From assembly GCA_947095535.1 (NCBI GenBank), contig OX352772.1, forward strand, positions 229,879,196-229,943,195: a stretch of DNA of 64,000 bases. Reading direction: 5' to 3'. The stretch is from Poecilobothrus nobilitatus (taxonomy: Eukaryota > Arthropoda > Insecta > Diptera > Dolichopodidae). The notes beneath the pieces were generated by a model. It worked only from the letters and a program-made list of their open reading frames with translations. It was not told the DNA's origin and did not search any database. The translations under genes and the position numbers were made by a program. This document shows, piece after piece, positions 30,299 through 41,440 of the stretch. The number at the start of each line of letters is the position of its first letter. Positions within the stretch are counted from its first letter, which is position 1.

Positions 30299-31479
30299 TT
30301 ATTTTTTGGTTTTTTTAAAAGCCTTCCTACTATCTTTCCTTAGAGCTTTAATTTTATCATTCCACTAATGTGTTTTAGGTTTTTCTTTCAGCTTACTGAT
30401 GGGACATGAATGCTCTAACTACTTATTACAGGCTTAGTAAAAATGTTTACTAGGCTATTTCGATCATGGATATTTTTAGGAATTCCAGGTGTTAAAGAAG
30501 GAAGCGTCGACTTTAAGTGCTCCCTATATTTGTTCCAGTCAGTTCTCTTAGGATTTCGATAGACTGTCTTTATTGGAGGACTTTTGTCCAAACTGAACTC
30601 AAGGTATCTGTGACCTGAAAAGGAATGCTTATCAGAAACTTTCCATGAGTTTATTTTAGAATAAATAAAGCCCAAGACCAAGGTTATGTCTAGGAATTCT
30701 TGCCTATTACTAGTAAAAAAGGTAGGTTACCTATTACTAGTAAAAAGGTTGGTTATTTGGTCCATTATGATACCACATAGAAGCTTTTCTATCCCACTCG
30801 TTAAAACCAATTTGAGCTTTTTGGAAAGAGAAGAATACTCTTCACATTTTTACCTGCCAGATCGCTAAGACTGTCGAAGAGATATTGCCCCAAATGGGTA
30901 TTTCTTCTTGCCGACAAGGCTGGGCATGTGCAAAGGAGATGAGGAGTAGTTTCCTCCTCTTCTTCATCTTTGCAGACTCTACAATAGTCGTTTGCGGATA
31001 AGCCAAGTCTTCTGGCATGCTTCCCTATTAGACAGTGACCGCTGATTATACCCAGTGTCATTCCAATGTCTGCTCTTTTGAGAGAAAGCAGATCATTGGA
31101 TCGTCTTAAATCGGTTTTGGGCCATATCAATCTTGTGGTATTGCACGAGGTCAAGGTTGACCATTTGTAATTTACGATATCCGTTATTTCCTTTCGATAT
31201 TACGTTTTGCTTGTGGAAAGAGGTACCCTTAGTCCTGCCCTATCCGGCAGAACTTGTAAGGTTGTACCAATTCTTGCGAGTTCATCAGGTTTTTCATTTC
31301 CCGGAATACCTCGATGACCTGGTACCCAGCAAAGCTGAATGCTAAACTGCCTGGCCATATCGTTAAGAAGTTTTCGGCAGTTTATTACAGTCTTCGAGGT
31401 TGTGCATGTTGATTCCAGAGATTTCAATGCAGGCTGACTGTCTGACAGAATACGTACTTGCTTCACAGTCAAAAATACT

Positions 31480-32094
31480 CTAAGGACTTATGCCTCTATT
31501 CAGTAGAATCAAGGCTTCCTGAATTGCCATAATTTCCGCTTGAAAGACACTACAATGGTCTGGTAATCGGAAATTATGACTGATATTCGGATTATCTGAG
31601 AAGTCATCGCATTCTACACTGCTGTTCATTTTTGAGCCATCCGTGTAGAATTCTACTCCTTTGAAAGTCATTACTGTGTTCGAGTTCCAACTCTCATGGC
31701 TTGGTATGCTCATCACATGAGATTTCCCGAAGAAGTAAGTGGGGAACGTGTGGTCAACAAAGGCGGGAGTGGATTTGAATTGGTTTATGATATCCGAGTG
31801 ACCTTCTCGTGAATTGATCCACTGGGATGTAGCTTTTAATCTCACAGCTGTGTTCGCGGCTGCAAATTTGCTATAATTTTCTACAGGGATTAGATTAAGC
31901 ATGATGTCTAATGCCGCAGAATTGGTTGTTATTGAAGAGCCTATAATACATGGTGCGGTAGTTCTTTGAACCCTAGCGATTGCCTTCCACCATACTAGGA
32001 CTCCGTACATAAGAATGGGTCTTACTACGGATCTGTATAGCCAGTAAGTCATGAATGGCTGAAGCCCCCACTTCCTACCAATGACTTTTTGCAC
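31480..32094 (-). pseudogene. LINE RT thumb plus RNase H start (unit C)
   Basis: The open frame runs from MQKVIGRKWGLQPFMTYWLY (RT thumb) through ARVQRTTAPCIIGS and a connection segment into RNase H (VEFYTDGSKMNSSVE, FQAEIMAIQEAL). It is the longest uninterrupted RT-RNase H junction among the copies and shows the two domains are one polyprotein. It lacks a 27-bp piece (VNRK-type codons) that unit A has. Confidence 0.8.
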
Positions 32095-33151
32095 GAATAG
32101 AGTACTATTGAGACCTTATTTACTCTTTCTGAGATGTTAGCCTTCCAGCTTAACTTTCTGTCGCGAGTTAGACCCAGAAATATCGCCATTTCGCTAAAGG
32201 CAAGAATGGAGCCATTTAACGAAGGCGGCTTTATTTTAGGAATTTTATATTTCCTTGTAAAGAGGACCAGTTCGGTTTTCTGTGGATTTACTGACAGCCC
32301 GAATCTTCCAGGATTTTAATCAGTTTATTTACCACCATATTCCAAAAAAGGGGAGATAGCACTCCTCTTTGCAGAGTGCCTCCTTTCACAAACATTTTTG
32401 CATACGCGTTGCCTAAGTTAGCACTGACGGCCCCGCTGTTTAGCATATTAGCTATCAGTGCTCTTAGCTCCGGTTCTACTCATAGCCTTATGAGTGCTAC
32501 TACAATTGCTGCCTGATTGACGTTATTAAACGCTCCCTCAATGCCTGTAAATGCTGCAAGAATATAGTCTTTGCAATTTAGAGATCTTGCAAACGAGTTA
32601 GTCAAAGTGTGAAGTGTAGTATCCACTGAGTTCCTTTTACAGTAAGCATGTTGAGAGGCCGACAACAGATTTTTATCTAAGTTGTAGCGAATATGGATGT
32701 CGGTCAATGTTCCTAAAGTTTTTAGAAGGAAGGATGAAATGCTTATATGCCGAAAGTCCTTCGCATAGACGTGACTACTTTTGCTGGCCTTGGGTATGAA
32801 CAATATTTTGACTTGTTTCCATTTATCCGGGTTAAGCCCCAAATTAAGACAACCATGGAAAATGCTTTTTAGCCAAGCCAGGGTATTAGATGAAGTTTGC
32901 TGGATCTCTGCGGGTATAATACTATCCGGTTCGGTTTACTTGAATGGTTTGAAACTATCTATAGGCCATTGTAGTTTCTCTCCTGTAACCACCACCTCTC
33001 CAATAGTAGGGGGAGGATTCAGCAGACCAGCCACCTCTGAGCTATTATTTGTGCATCCAGGAAAATGGGTTTTTAAAAATAATTCGAACGACTCCTCGCT
33101 TGGAACCGTGGGGTTTGTCGATAGAATTTTCCTAAGTCTAGATGCCTATAC

Positions 33152-33763
33152 CTATACCTCCAATATGAAATCAAGGTACCTGTGATCTGAGAAGGGATGC
33201 TCATCAGAAACTTTCCATGAATTTATTTTAGAATAAATGAAGCCCGAGACTAAGGTTATGTCTAGGACTTCTTGTCTATTACTAGTAACAAAGGTAGGTT
33301 CCCTGCCAATGTTACAGATAAGAAGGTTAGTACTTAAAATGTAATCAAAAATTGATTCACCTTTTTCGTTGGTATCCGAACTACCCCAGATGTCATGGTG
33401 AGAATTGGCGTCGCAGCTTATGGTGACCCCAATGTTCATCCTTTTAGCATCCGCTACCAACCCTTCCAGATTGGATGGAGGGAGTGAATCCTGCGAGTCG
33501 TGAGGAAGATACGCAGCCACAACTCAGAGCCTTTAGTTTTTAAGCTCTAGGCTCGCCACAACCAGATCAGCATCGCTGTAATTATACATAAAAGTTAAAT
33601 TTAATGCATTTTTAGCAAGTACGCATGTTCTAGGTCTGCATACCTCTTTATTATACAATAAAGTGTATCCAGGTATCTTGAGTCCATGAACCTGTTTTTT
33701 TGTCACCCATGGCTCTTGGATAAAGATTGTGAAGTGGGCTTGTGGGATTGTGAAGTGGGACAT
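33152..33763 (-). pseudogene. LINE apurinic-like endonuclease domain (unit C)
   Basis: Two frames carry it. 33533-33763 holds FIQEPWVTKKQVHGL (catalytic Glu region, usually QEPY/W) and LVVASLELKN. 33152-33520 holds YLPHD, ISCDANSHHDIWGSSDTNEKG (the D-x-N-x-H/W region), TFVTSNRQEVLDITL and FSDHRYL (the S-D-H catalytic end). It cuts target DNA to prime reverse transcription. A stop and frame change separate the parts at about 33525. Confidence 0.85.
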
Positions 33764-33850
33764 ATCTCACCCGTTCTCCTGAGACGTATTTCAAGTGCGG
33801 CGGAAGCCGCTGTGGAGTGATGGAGGTTAATTTGGAGTAGCTTTATTACC

Positions 33851-34768
33851 TTAGCCATCCTTAGTTTCCACCACCGTCACGTTAGCTTCATCCTCGAAGT
33901 CCATTGAGAAATTTTTGGCATCATCAAATCTGTCAGTATATGATCTAAGTAGACCTTCTTCATCGTCAGTCTTGATGACATCATTCACTCTCTTTGGAGC
34001 CGAAGAGGATGCTACGTCAACGACATTGGATTGGTCAGAGCCTGTCTCTTGGCCTTCAGCCCACTTCACCGATGTTCCTTGAGGCCTCCACCTCATCCTT
34101 CTTGTACACCTTCAGTGTAACCGCTGTGAAGCCGTAACTAATGACCCTTTTGGCTTTCGCTAGGGGTTGTAGGGAGTCTTTATTGACAATGCCCAACGCC
34201 TGTCGGGATTCTCCTACTGCTTCCCCTAGTTTGGCATTCTTCCAAATGTGAGTTTGACACTTTCATCATTTTGGGGATATGACACTTTCATAATTTTGAT
34301 GATCGTGTCTGCTTCGATTGGAAGCCATACCCTGGAAAGTTCTCTAGGAAGCCATACCCTACCTTATGGCCTGCTAGGGATCTCCTCCCTGTTTACGGCT
34401 TTGAGCTTGGCTCGCGGCAACAGACTTCCCACCTTACGTATCGCCTGGTTGTAGAGATCTGCCGATCTCTGATCAGCACAAGCAGTCAATTTCACTTGGT
34501 CCTGATACTAGCCAGCGTCTCTACAGGAGGGTGGTGGTTCCGTATTTTCTTCCAGTACCTGGAAAAAAGTTGTGTTTAAAGCAACAACAACCTTCTTCCA
34601 GTTACTGGGATAAATACCCCCATCCTCTAACCCCTCATCAATGATTGCCAGAATTAAACTATCCTTTACAATTTTATTGAAAAGCTTGGTTACCTGGTTG
34701 CTCCCTAGCAACCTAACCTTTTTGGAACTACCCTGTGGCGCATCTAGTGACCTCTGTCTCTTGGACAT
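33851..34768 (-). pseudogene. LINE ORF1 (gag-like) relic (unit C)
   Basis: The start at 34768 gives MSKRQRSLDAPQGSSKKVRL and NKIVKDSLILAIIDEG. The frame breaks at about 34508, continues in others (DQCEVKI-type, LPRAKLKAVNREEIPSRP, a WLP-x-E segment near 34330) and ends in an acidic tail (33851-34096). ORF1 of LOA/R1-like elements binds element RNA; the middle pattern K-x-V-x-x-x-E-I-P-S-R-P is typical of it. No zinc knuckle was found in what remains. Confidence 0.6.
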
Positions 34769-35445
34769 AAGGCCCTTCGATTAACCTGGGATTAGTCCCT
34801 CTTAAAGCTTGACCTGGCCTACTACTGTTTTGGCCCAGGCTAAGGAGTTCTTTTGCGCCTCAGATAACTGACCAATATTGAAATAGCTTAACCTCTAAAT
34901 AATTTTATAGGCCGACCGTTTATCGAAGAAGGCTTGTTTCGACGGGCGCACTTTGAGTACCGTCTTTGGTTGTTCGCGACTTTCCTTAGCACTGCTAGTG
35001 CTCGGTTTGGTCGCTTTACTTGGCGACATTTGGGAAGTACCGGTTAACTCTTTTTTCGAATCTTTTTTTTAAATAATTTTTTCCATATTTCAACCCACGA
35101 GTACGAAGAAAAGGAAGGTCCGCTCTATACAGAGATTCGTATATATAGGGTAAGGCTAATTAATTCGGAGGGTCGCCAGGTGCTCCGAATACTCCGTTCG
35201 CGACTGGGCTATTTTTAAGACTTGGCCCTCCGCCAGGCTGATCATCGGCACGGGTCGTATAACACCTTGAATCCGGCCGAGGTTTACCGCAATACGATGG
35301 TTCCGTTAAAACCGAGGTGTCAGTAATACGATACATAAAGACAGACCCAGTTTACCTTTCCCTTATTACCTAACCATCTAGCTGGTGATTATTTCCGGTC
35401 GGCACCCACGAGGAGGATTTCGATTGAGGATTTTTGCCGACCAGG

Positions 35446-35770
35446 TTAGTACTTAAAATGTAATCAAAAAGTCACTCACCTCTTTCGTTGGTATCCGAAC
35501 TACCCCAGATGTCATGGTGAACATTGGCGTCGCTGCTTATAATGACCCCAATGTTCATCCTTCTAGCATCCGCTATCAACCCTGCAAGATTGGATGGAGG
35601 AAGTGAATCCCGCGAATCGTGAGGAAGATAGGCCGCAACAACCCAGAGCCTTGAGGTTTTAGCTTTACGCTTGCCGCGACCTGATCAGCATCACTGTAAT
35701 TATACATAAAATTTAAATTTAATGTATTTTTAGCAAGTATGCACGCTCTAAGTTTGCATACCTCTTTATT
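35446..35770 (-). mobile_element. RNase H-bearing LINE copy D, endonuclease piece
   Basis: It is nearly identical to unit C 33325-33660 (CGTTGGTATCCGAACTACCC and neighbours). It begins exactly where unit C's 5' end stops and is cut at CATACCTCTTTATT by the CR1-like LINE. The rest of copy D resumes at 38341. Confidence 0.85.
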
Positions 35771-38340
35771 TTTGTTATTATTTTTATTATTGTTATTTAA
35801 TCTTTATTCTTCATTGGAAATTCATACAAAATGCTTACAACTAATAAAATATTATGATTAAGAAAAAAAAAACTTAAAACTACATTACTTCATTACAATA
35901 ACAATATTAACCACTAAAGTGATTCATAAATATGCTTTAAAAAATTCAAAATTTACTAAGAAAATATAATTTAAAAATTTTTTCTAAACTAACACTGTAA
36001 AAGCTTAAAATCAAAATATCCAAATAAGAATAAGTAATGGTATTATATATTAATATAAAATAGTTTTAAATACCATATCAATTAAGAATTCAACAATGTA
36101 AAAAAGCTGAGGTGATAAAGCAAATTAAAATTTACATAATACAAAAACAAAAATATTAAGAAAATATAATACAAAAGATAAAAATATTAAGAAAATATAT
36201 TACAAGGAGAAGCAAGACAAAATAAAAAGAGAAGCAAAAGTGATGAAAGAATAATAATTTCTGTATCAAATTAAATAAAAAAAAGAAAAATTAATAAAAT
36301 TTTATAAGTACCACAAAAATTTAATTAATCAAGTAAATGCTCAATTGCATTGTGATCAAACTGCAGAAGCCATAGCTGGATAAGTTTTAGAAACTTTCTC
36401 AAAAATCTAACCTTCCTGATATACAAAGGAGTCCTATAAAATAATCTTGCTGCTGTTATGAAGTAGGAGTTCCGAACGTTTGTAGTCCTAAAATAAGGAA
36501 TAATAACTGTGTAATCAAAATTGGAGCGCAAATTGTATTTGTTTGAGATTCTGGAATTCAAATAGCCACATTTTTTGTAAAATATCTTTAGCACCTTAAA
36601 GAAGTAAAAATGTCTTACTGGAAGAACTTAAAGTTTTTTAAAAAGATCCAATGTGATATCTTCTGTTTTTTTTGAAAAATTTTCGCATAATTGACTTTTG
36701 CAGGGTTACAATCGGGTTAATCTTATTACAGTAAGCCCCTCCCCAGCAAGTTATCCCATATTGTATTCTAGACTGCAAAATTCCATGATAAACTGTTTTT
36801 AGTAATTTTAATGAACAGAACCTTTGCAGACTGTAAAATTTCCGCAGAGTAGTCAGGAAGTATTTTTTTAATGTGGCTGTATGTACTGACCAGTTCATAT
36901 TGCTATCAAAGTGTACACCTAAATATTTAAAATTGTTTACTGTTTTTATTTTAAAACATTTATCAATACAGCTCACGTTTTCATCCAGAAGAACACTTTT
37001 CATTGCATAACACAAATCTATTACACTCCGATGCATGAAAAATCAAATCAGGTTTTGGAGATTCTTGCTGAGTTAGATTAAAATACATAGCTTTAGTTTT
37101 GTAACTAACCAATCATTTATGATCAAAGAACCACTTTCTGAGAATGCTTAAATTATGATTCATGTCCGCTATTAAATTAAAGGAATTATTGGGACATAAG
37201 AACATGCAAGATCATCAGCAAAAGCTGTTATCTTACGAATAAATTGTTGCTTAAAAATAGAATTTATGTAAATTAAAAATAAAATAGGGCCAAGTACAGA
37301 ACCTTGGGGTACTCCAATATTGATATTCTTTGGGCTGCTTAGTTTATTTTAAATTTTTACCCTTTGAGTCCTATTTACTAAGTAAGACTTAAACCAGCCC
37401 AACATAAAACCTCGAAAACCTATAATTTCTAATTTTTTAAGCAGGATAGAATGGTCCCCCATATCGAAGGCTTTTGTAATGTCGACAAATAAAGCTGCAC
37501 AACTTTTCCTATCATCAAGGCCTTTTTGAATGTTAAAGCAGAAGATTAGAAGTGCAACTTCGGTAGACAACCTTTTTTTAAACCGAAATTGACAATTGCT
37601 AAAAAAGCCTATTTTGCTAAGATATTTTGAAATTCTACACTTCATTATTTTTTCGAAAATTTTGGAAATGGATGGCAATAGAGAACTAGGTCTATAATTA
37701 CTAAAAACCTTTACGTCAGCAAAAACACCATTTAGAATACTGCTATTAAATAAAAAAGTTAGGACATTAACAATATTTAGTACAACTTCTTTTAAAAGTT
37801 TATTTAAAATTCCATCAAATTCACAAGACTCTGAGTTATCCAAGGGGTTAATTGATTTTAGTATCTCTACAGAGGAAATATGTTCGAAAAAGAAATTTCC
37901 TATTTGGTAATTTTCCTTCTTTAAATCTAAATTATTAAAACAACAAATATGATGAACGGACTGAGCACAAGGCGCAGAACTAATAGCAATTAACGCAAAA
38001 TGATTATTGAAAACATTAGCTATTTCAATAGGAGCAGAAATTATAGACCCATTAACATTTAGGTTAACCGATCTTATTTTCTCTGATTCATTATCTATTA
38101 TGGAATTTACAAATTTCCATTCTTCTTTCAGATCACCATTGCAATTTGCAAATTTATTCCTATAAAAAGCTTCGCGAGTGCTTACAATTTTTTTTTTAAA
38201 AACTTTGGACAATTTATTATATCTAACATTTAATTCTAAATTTAATGGATGCTTTAGACACTTTATTCTTAAATTATTTTTTGTATTAATTTTGTGAAGG
38301 AGATAACTATTTATCCAGGGCTTTAACAATATACCACAAC
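35771..38340 (-). mobile_element. CR1/Kiri-like LINE inserted in copy D
   Basis: This is a different LINE family, minus strand, 5'-truncated. RT frames: 38365-37349 (NYRPSSLLPSISKIFEKIM, LFVDITKAFDMGDHSILL motif A, WFKSYLVNRTQRVKI); 37348-37200 in shifted frames (GVPQGSVLGP motif B, FADDLA motif C); 37036-36638 (FKYLGVHFDSNMNWSVH, YGITCWGGAYCNKI); and the C-terminus 36594-36325 ending IQLWLLQFDH. The 3' UTR (36320-35771) is A/T-rich and ends at an AATAAAAATAATAAC-like simple repeat next to the LINE D junction. Several frameshifts show it is inactive. Confidence 0.85.
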
Positions 38341-38550
38341 GTGTAACCTGGTATCTTAAGTCCATGAACCTGTTTTTTTGCCACCCATGGCTCTTGGCCC
38401 TAGGCTAGCTAGGCTTGGCTCTACGTAAGGCCCTTCGATGAACCTGGGATTTATCCTTGTTGAGGCTTGAGCTGGCCTACTACTGTTTTGGCCCACGCTA
38501 AGGAGTTCTTTTGCGCCTCAGATAACTGACCAATATTGAGAGAGATTAAC
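38341..38550 (-). mobile_element. RNase H-bearing LINE copy D, middle piece
   Basis: It matches unit C at 33663-33718 (CCATGAACCTGTTTTTTTG) and then jumps to the equivalent of 34768-34880 (GGCCTACTACTGTTTTGGCC). ORF1 and most of the endonuclease start are therefore deleted. It is cut at TTAAC by the errantivirus; the 5' UTR resumes at 47316. Confidence 0.85.
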
Positions 38551-39364
38551 TGTTATAAACGGTCATGACACCACTAACAATAAGAAAGCTTTATTTTAAA
38601 TATAATTATTTTCCCATAGATTTATTTTCAATAAATCTAAAACATTCTTGTCAATTCAGCATTTGCACATTATAGAAATACATATTATTACTTTCCCATA
38701 GACAAAATTCTCATTATGTTAATACGACACCTATATTCTTAAAAAAAGTAAATAATTTTTATCCCATAGATTTACCTTCAGTAAATCTACACATTCCTGC
38801 AAATTCAGCATTTGCAATATTATCATAAAAACATAATTATTTTCCCATATGCAAAATTCCTACTAATCGAACTTTTAATGTTCCCACAAAATAATATCTT
38901 TCCAATTAATTTTATATGACATAAAAAACTAAATTATCCCATAGATTTACTTTCAATAAATCTATATACAAGTTCCTGCAAATTCAACATCTGGAACATT
39001 ATTATAAAAACAATTATTTTTCACACAGACAAAATTCCTACTAATCCTACTTTTATTGTTCCCACAAAATATTGTTTCAATAAGCAAAAATTATAATATA
39101 AATATCAGGAAATAAACGAATAAAATTAAGTTCTGTTCTGGATTTCAAACTCACCGAAACTCCGTATTAAACATTTAAAATTAATTAAGAATGTATAATT
39201 AAATAAATTAAATTAAAGAATATTTAAATTGTGGAATTAGTTCTTGATTAAATTATAGAATATAAGTTATTTTTTTTTGTATAAAGAAAAAAAAGTAAAA
39301 TTAAAAAGTGTTAAAGCAAAATATTGTGTTTTTTTTAATGTTTGCGAAAATCGAATCTAAAATT
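38551..39364 (+). repeat. errantivirus 5' LTR
   Basis: It runs from TGTTATAAACGG to CTAAAATT and matches 46502-47315 without gaps (offset 7,951). Three internal imperfect repeats start at CCCATAGATTTA (38613, 38763, 38938). Each begins with a short hairpin AGATTTA...TAAATCT and includes a TTCAGCAT/CAACAT segment. These are likely enhancer-type modules of the U3 region. Confidence 0.95.
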
Positions 39365-39381
39365 GGCGCAGTCGGTAGGAT
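39364..39381 (+). promoter_or_regulatory. primer binding site, tRNA-Ser type
   Basis: TGGCGCAGTCGGTAGGAT sits at the LTR end. It matches the tRNA-Ser-type primer site of the 17.6/297/ZAM group and differs from the tRNA-Lys site of gypsy itself. Confidence 0.85.
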
Positions 39382-40376
39382 GCGCTAAGTGCTTTCTTTT
39401 GTAATTTAAAGAAGAAATAAATAAAAGAAAACGCTTTGTGTCTTGACACATTTATAGTGCATTAACTTATAAACATTTTCGTGAAAAGCTTTTTATTTTT
39501 TTTTTTTGGTGAAAGACTTTCCAAAATAAAAAGAAAAAAAAATATATAAAATTTTTTTAACAAATGAAGTGTTAAAATTTTTTTTTGCAAAACTAAAAAA
39601 AAATAAAATTTTATCAAACGAAGTGATAAAAGTTTAAAATAAAATTAACACACTGTATATTTCTTTTAATTCTATTGTATACAAAAAAAAAACAAAAGAT
39701 AAATTTAAAAAATTTTTTTTAAATAAAAAAAAAAAATAAAATAAAATAAAAAGAAAAAATAAGTGAAATTAAATCAAAAAAAAAAAGGGGAACCTATATA
39801 TATTTAAAAATTATAAACTAATAAAAATAAAAAAATTATTTGCAATGTTTGTCGATAGTGACGACGAGGACACAATCCCATTTTACCCTCCGTGTACATG
39901 GGAAGAATAAGAACAATATTATAACATAAATTAAATTATTTATTATTAAAAACAAAAAAAAATATTTTATTATATAAACTTCAAATAAATATATAAAATT
40001 ATAAATATTTGTTTTGAGAAAAAAAACAAAACAAAAAAATAATAAAATCTAACTATATGGTGATTGCGAATATTAAATCCAGTTCCTGTATTCCTGTTAT
40101 CCTGTACATTGCTGCTTAGTTCCTGTTCATCTCGTTGCTGTTTAAGTTCCTTTTTATCCCGAAGCTGATAAACATCAAAAACAACTTTAAAATTTTAACG
40201 TAAGCAATAATTTAGAAATTTTAAAATATTAAAATTATAGAAATAGCGATTAGTACAATTAGGTTAAGTTTTAAGAAAAAAAACCCCAATAGAAAGCGTT
40301 CTTGCAATATTTAAAATTAGTAATAGTTTTTTTGAAAAAAAATTATATTTAAGTAATTATTCTAATAAAAATAAAA
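39382..40376 (+). promoter_or_regulatory. long A-rich leader with small ORF 39845-39910
   Basis: The leader is nearly 1 kb, dominated by A-runs, which are unreliable to assemble. One clear short ORF (21 codons, acidic VDSDDEDT then PPCTWEE) starts at ATG 39845. Inside it GTACAT at 39894 could be the splice donor for env mRNA; see the findings. Confidence 0.55.
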
Positions 40377-41420
40377 ATGACTGAAACTCAATTAAGCCCT
40401 ACTATTGACCCTCTGAAATATCTCGACAAATTACCCGACTTTACTGGAAACTTTAAAGAACTACAAAATTTCACAGATTTGGTTGATAGGGTAAGCCCTT
40501 TATTAGGAAAATATGACGACACAAGTCAAAGTATATTTGCAGACTTGATTAAATCAAAACTTAAGGGAAAAGCGAGGGAAGTAGTGGAAATAAACAACCA
40601 CATTAAGAAATGGACTGAAATAAAAGACGTCCTTGTAAAAAATTTTAGCGATCGGTGTAGTCTTGAAGAACTTTTTGACCAACTGAGAGCTACCACCTTT
40701 AAGACAAATTCCGTCGATTTCTACAACGAAATTAAAAATACTTTAAGAAGATTAAATATAAAAGTTAGCTTAGAATTAGGAGCCAACTCAACAGTTGCTC
40801 AACAAACAATTAGTAATAATAAAAACTCTGCTCTAACTATTTTTAAGAACAAAATGCTTGAACCAATGCGTTTAATTTTATATTGTCGTGACCCTAAAAC
40901 ACTTGAGTCCGCCATTGACATTTTACATGAAGCATGCTACGCACATATTAACCTTAATAATTTTAATGGTCAAAAGACATTTAATTCTATTAATAAAAAT
41001 AAAAACTTTTCTGGTGACCCAATCACCAAAACCAATTACAATTATAATCGTACCAATAATAACGCTACTATCAATAATTCTAGAAACTTTAATAATACAA
41101 AGCTTCATAATAACAACTACATTAGGAACAACCAAAATAATAACAATTTTAATAGGAACAACCGAAATAATAACAATTCTAATAAGAATAACCAGAATAA
41201 TAATAACAACTATAGGAACAATCAAAATAACAGTATTAATAACAATAGGAACCACCAATGGAATTCCTCTCAAAATCGAAATTCAAACTATTATAATCCC
41301 AATAATAGTAACAACTACCCACACATGAACAACCCATTTGTAAATAATAGTAATTTTACAAACAATTATAACAGAAATAATCAAATTTCTGAATCTGAAC
41401 CAATGGAAATAAACATTTGA
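40377..41420 (+). CDS. gag: errantivirus Gag (347 aa)
   Basis: It starts at ATG 40377. The N-terminal ~210 residues form the capsid-like part (DFTGNFKELQNFTDLVDRV; SIFADLIKSKLKGKAREVV; LRATTFKTNSVDFYNEIKN). Residues ~215-340 are an Asn-rich basic tail of N-N-x-N-R-N repeats in place of CCHC zinc knuckles, as in this group. It ends with SEPMEINI and TGA at 41418. The pol frame is -1 relative to gag and overlaps here, fitting a -1 ribosomal frameshift near AAACATTTGA. No lesion lies within gag. It forms the particle core. Confidence 0.92.
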   Translation: MTETQLSPTIDPLKYLDKLPDFTGNFKELQNFTDLVDRVSPLLGKYDDTSQSIFADLIKSKLKGKAREVVEINNHIKKWTEIKDVLVKNFSDRCSLEELFDQLRATTFKTNSVDFYNEIKNTLRRLNIKVSLELGANSTVAQQTISNNKNSALTIFKNKMLEPMRLILYCRDPKTLESAIDILHEACYAHINLNNFNGQKTFNSINKNKNFSGDPITKTNYNYNRTNNNATINNSRNFNNTKLHNNNYIRNNQNNNNFNRNNRNNNNSNKNNQNNNNNYRNNQNNSINNNRNHQWNSSQNRNSNYYNPNNSNNYPHMNNPFVNNSNFTNNYNRNNQISESEPMEINI

Positions 41421-41440
41421 GAAACACAGAAAAGTGTTAA

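Larger units (their letters stand above)
27641..30793 (-). mobile_element. RNase H-bearing LINE array, unit B
   Basis: The 3,152-bp unit repeats as unit C. It contains endonuclease tail (30681-30415), RT with intact catalytic motifs (30298-29090), RNase H (28562-28048) and C-terminal Cys-rich tail (28002-27649). Its 3' end stops at SSNWF and joins a short filler (about 30700-30793, repeated CCTATTACTAGTAAAAA) shared with unit A's end. Frameshifts separate RT from RNase H (about 28960 and 28560). Confidence 0.85.
30794..35445 (-). mobile_element. RNase H-bearing LINE array, unit C (longest, with ORF1 and 5' UTR)
   Basis: 5' to 3' on minus: 5' UTR (35445-34770), ORF1 relics (34768-33851), endonuclease (33763-33152), RT (32842-32100, catalytic segment deleted near 32310), RT end plus RNase H (32094-31200) and C-terminal tail (31154-30801). 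The RT part is almost identical to unit A (offset 6,158) and shares its deletion. The RNase H and tail are almost identical to unit B (offset 3,152). The EN-RT join at about 33160 lacks some 400 bp present in unit B. Confidence 0.85.

Noticed and set aside
40888..41328. Ile/Thr-rich frames overlapping gag on both strands
   Set aside because: They are shadows of the AAT/AAC-rich, Asn-coding tail of gag.
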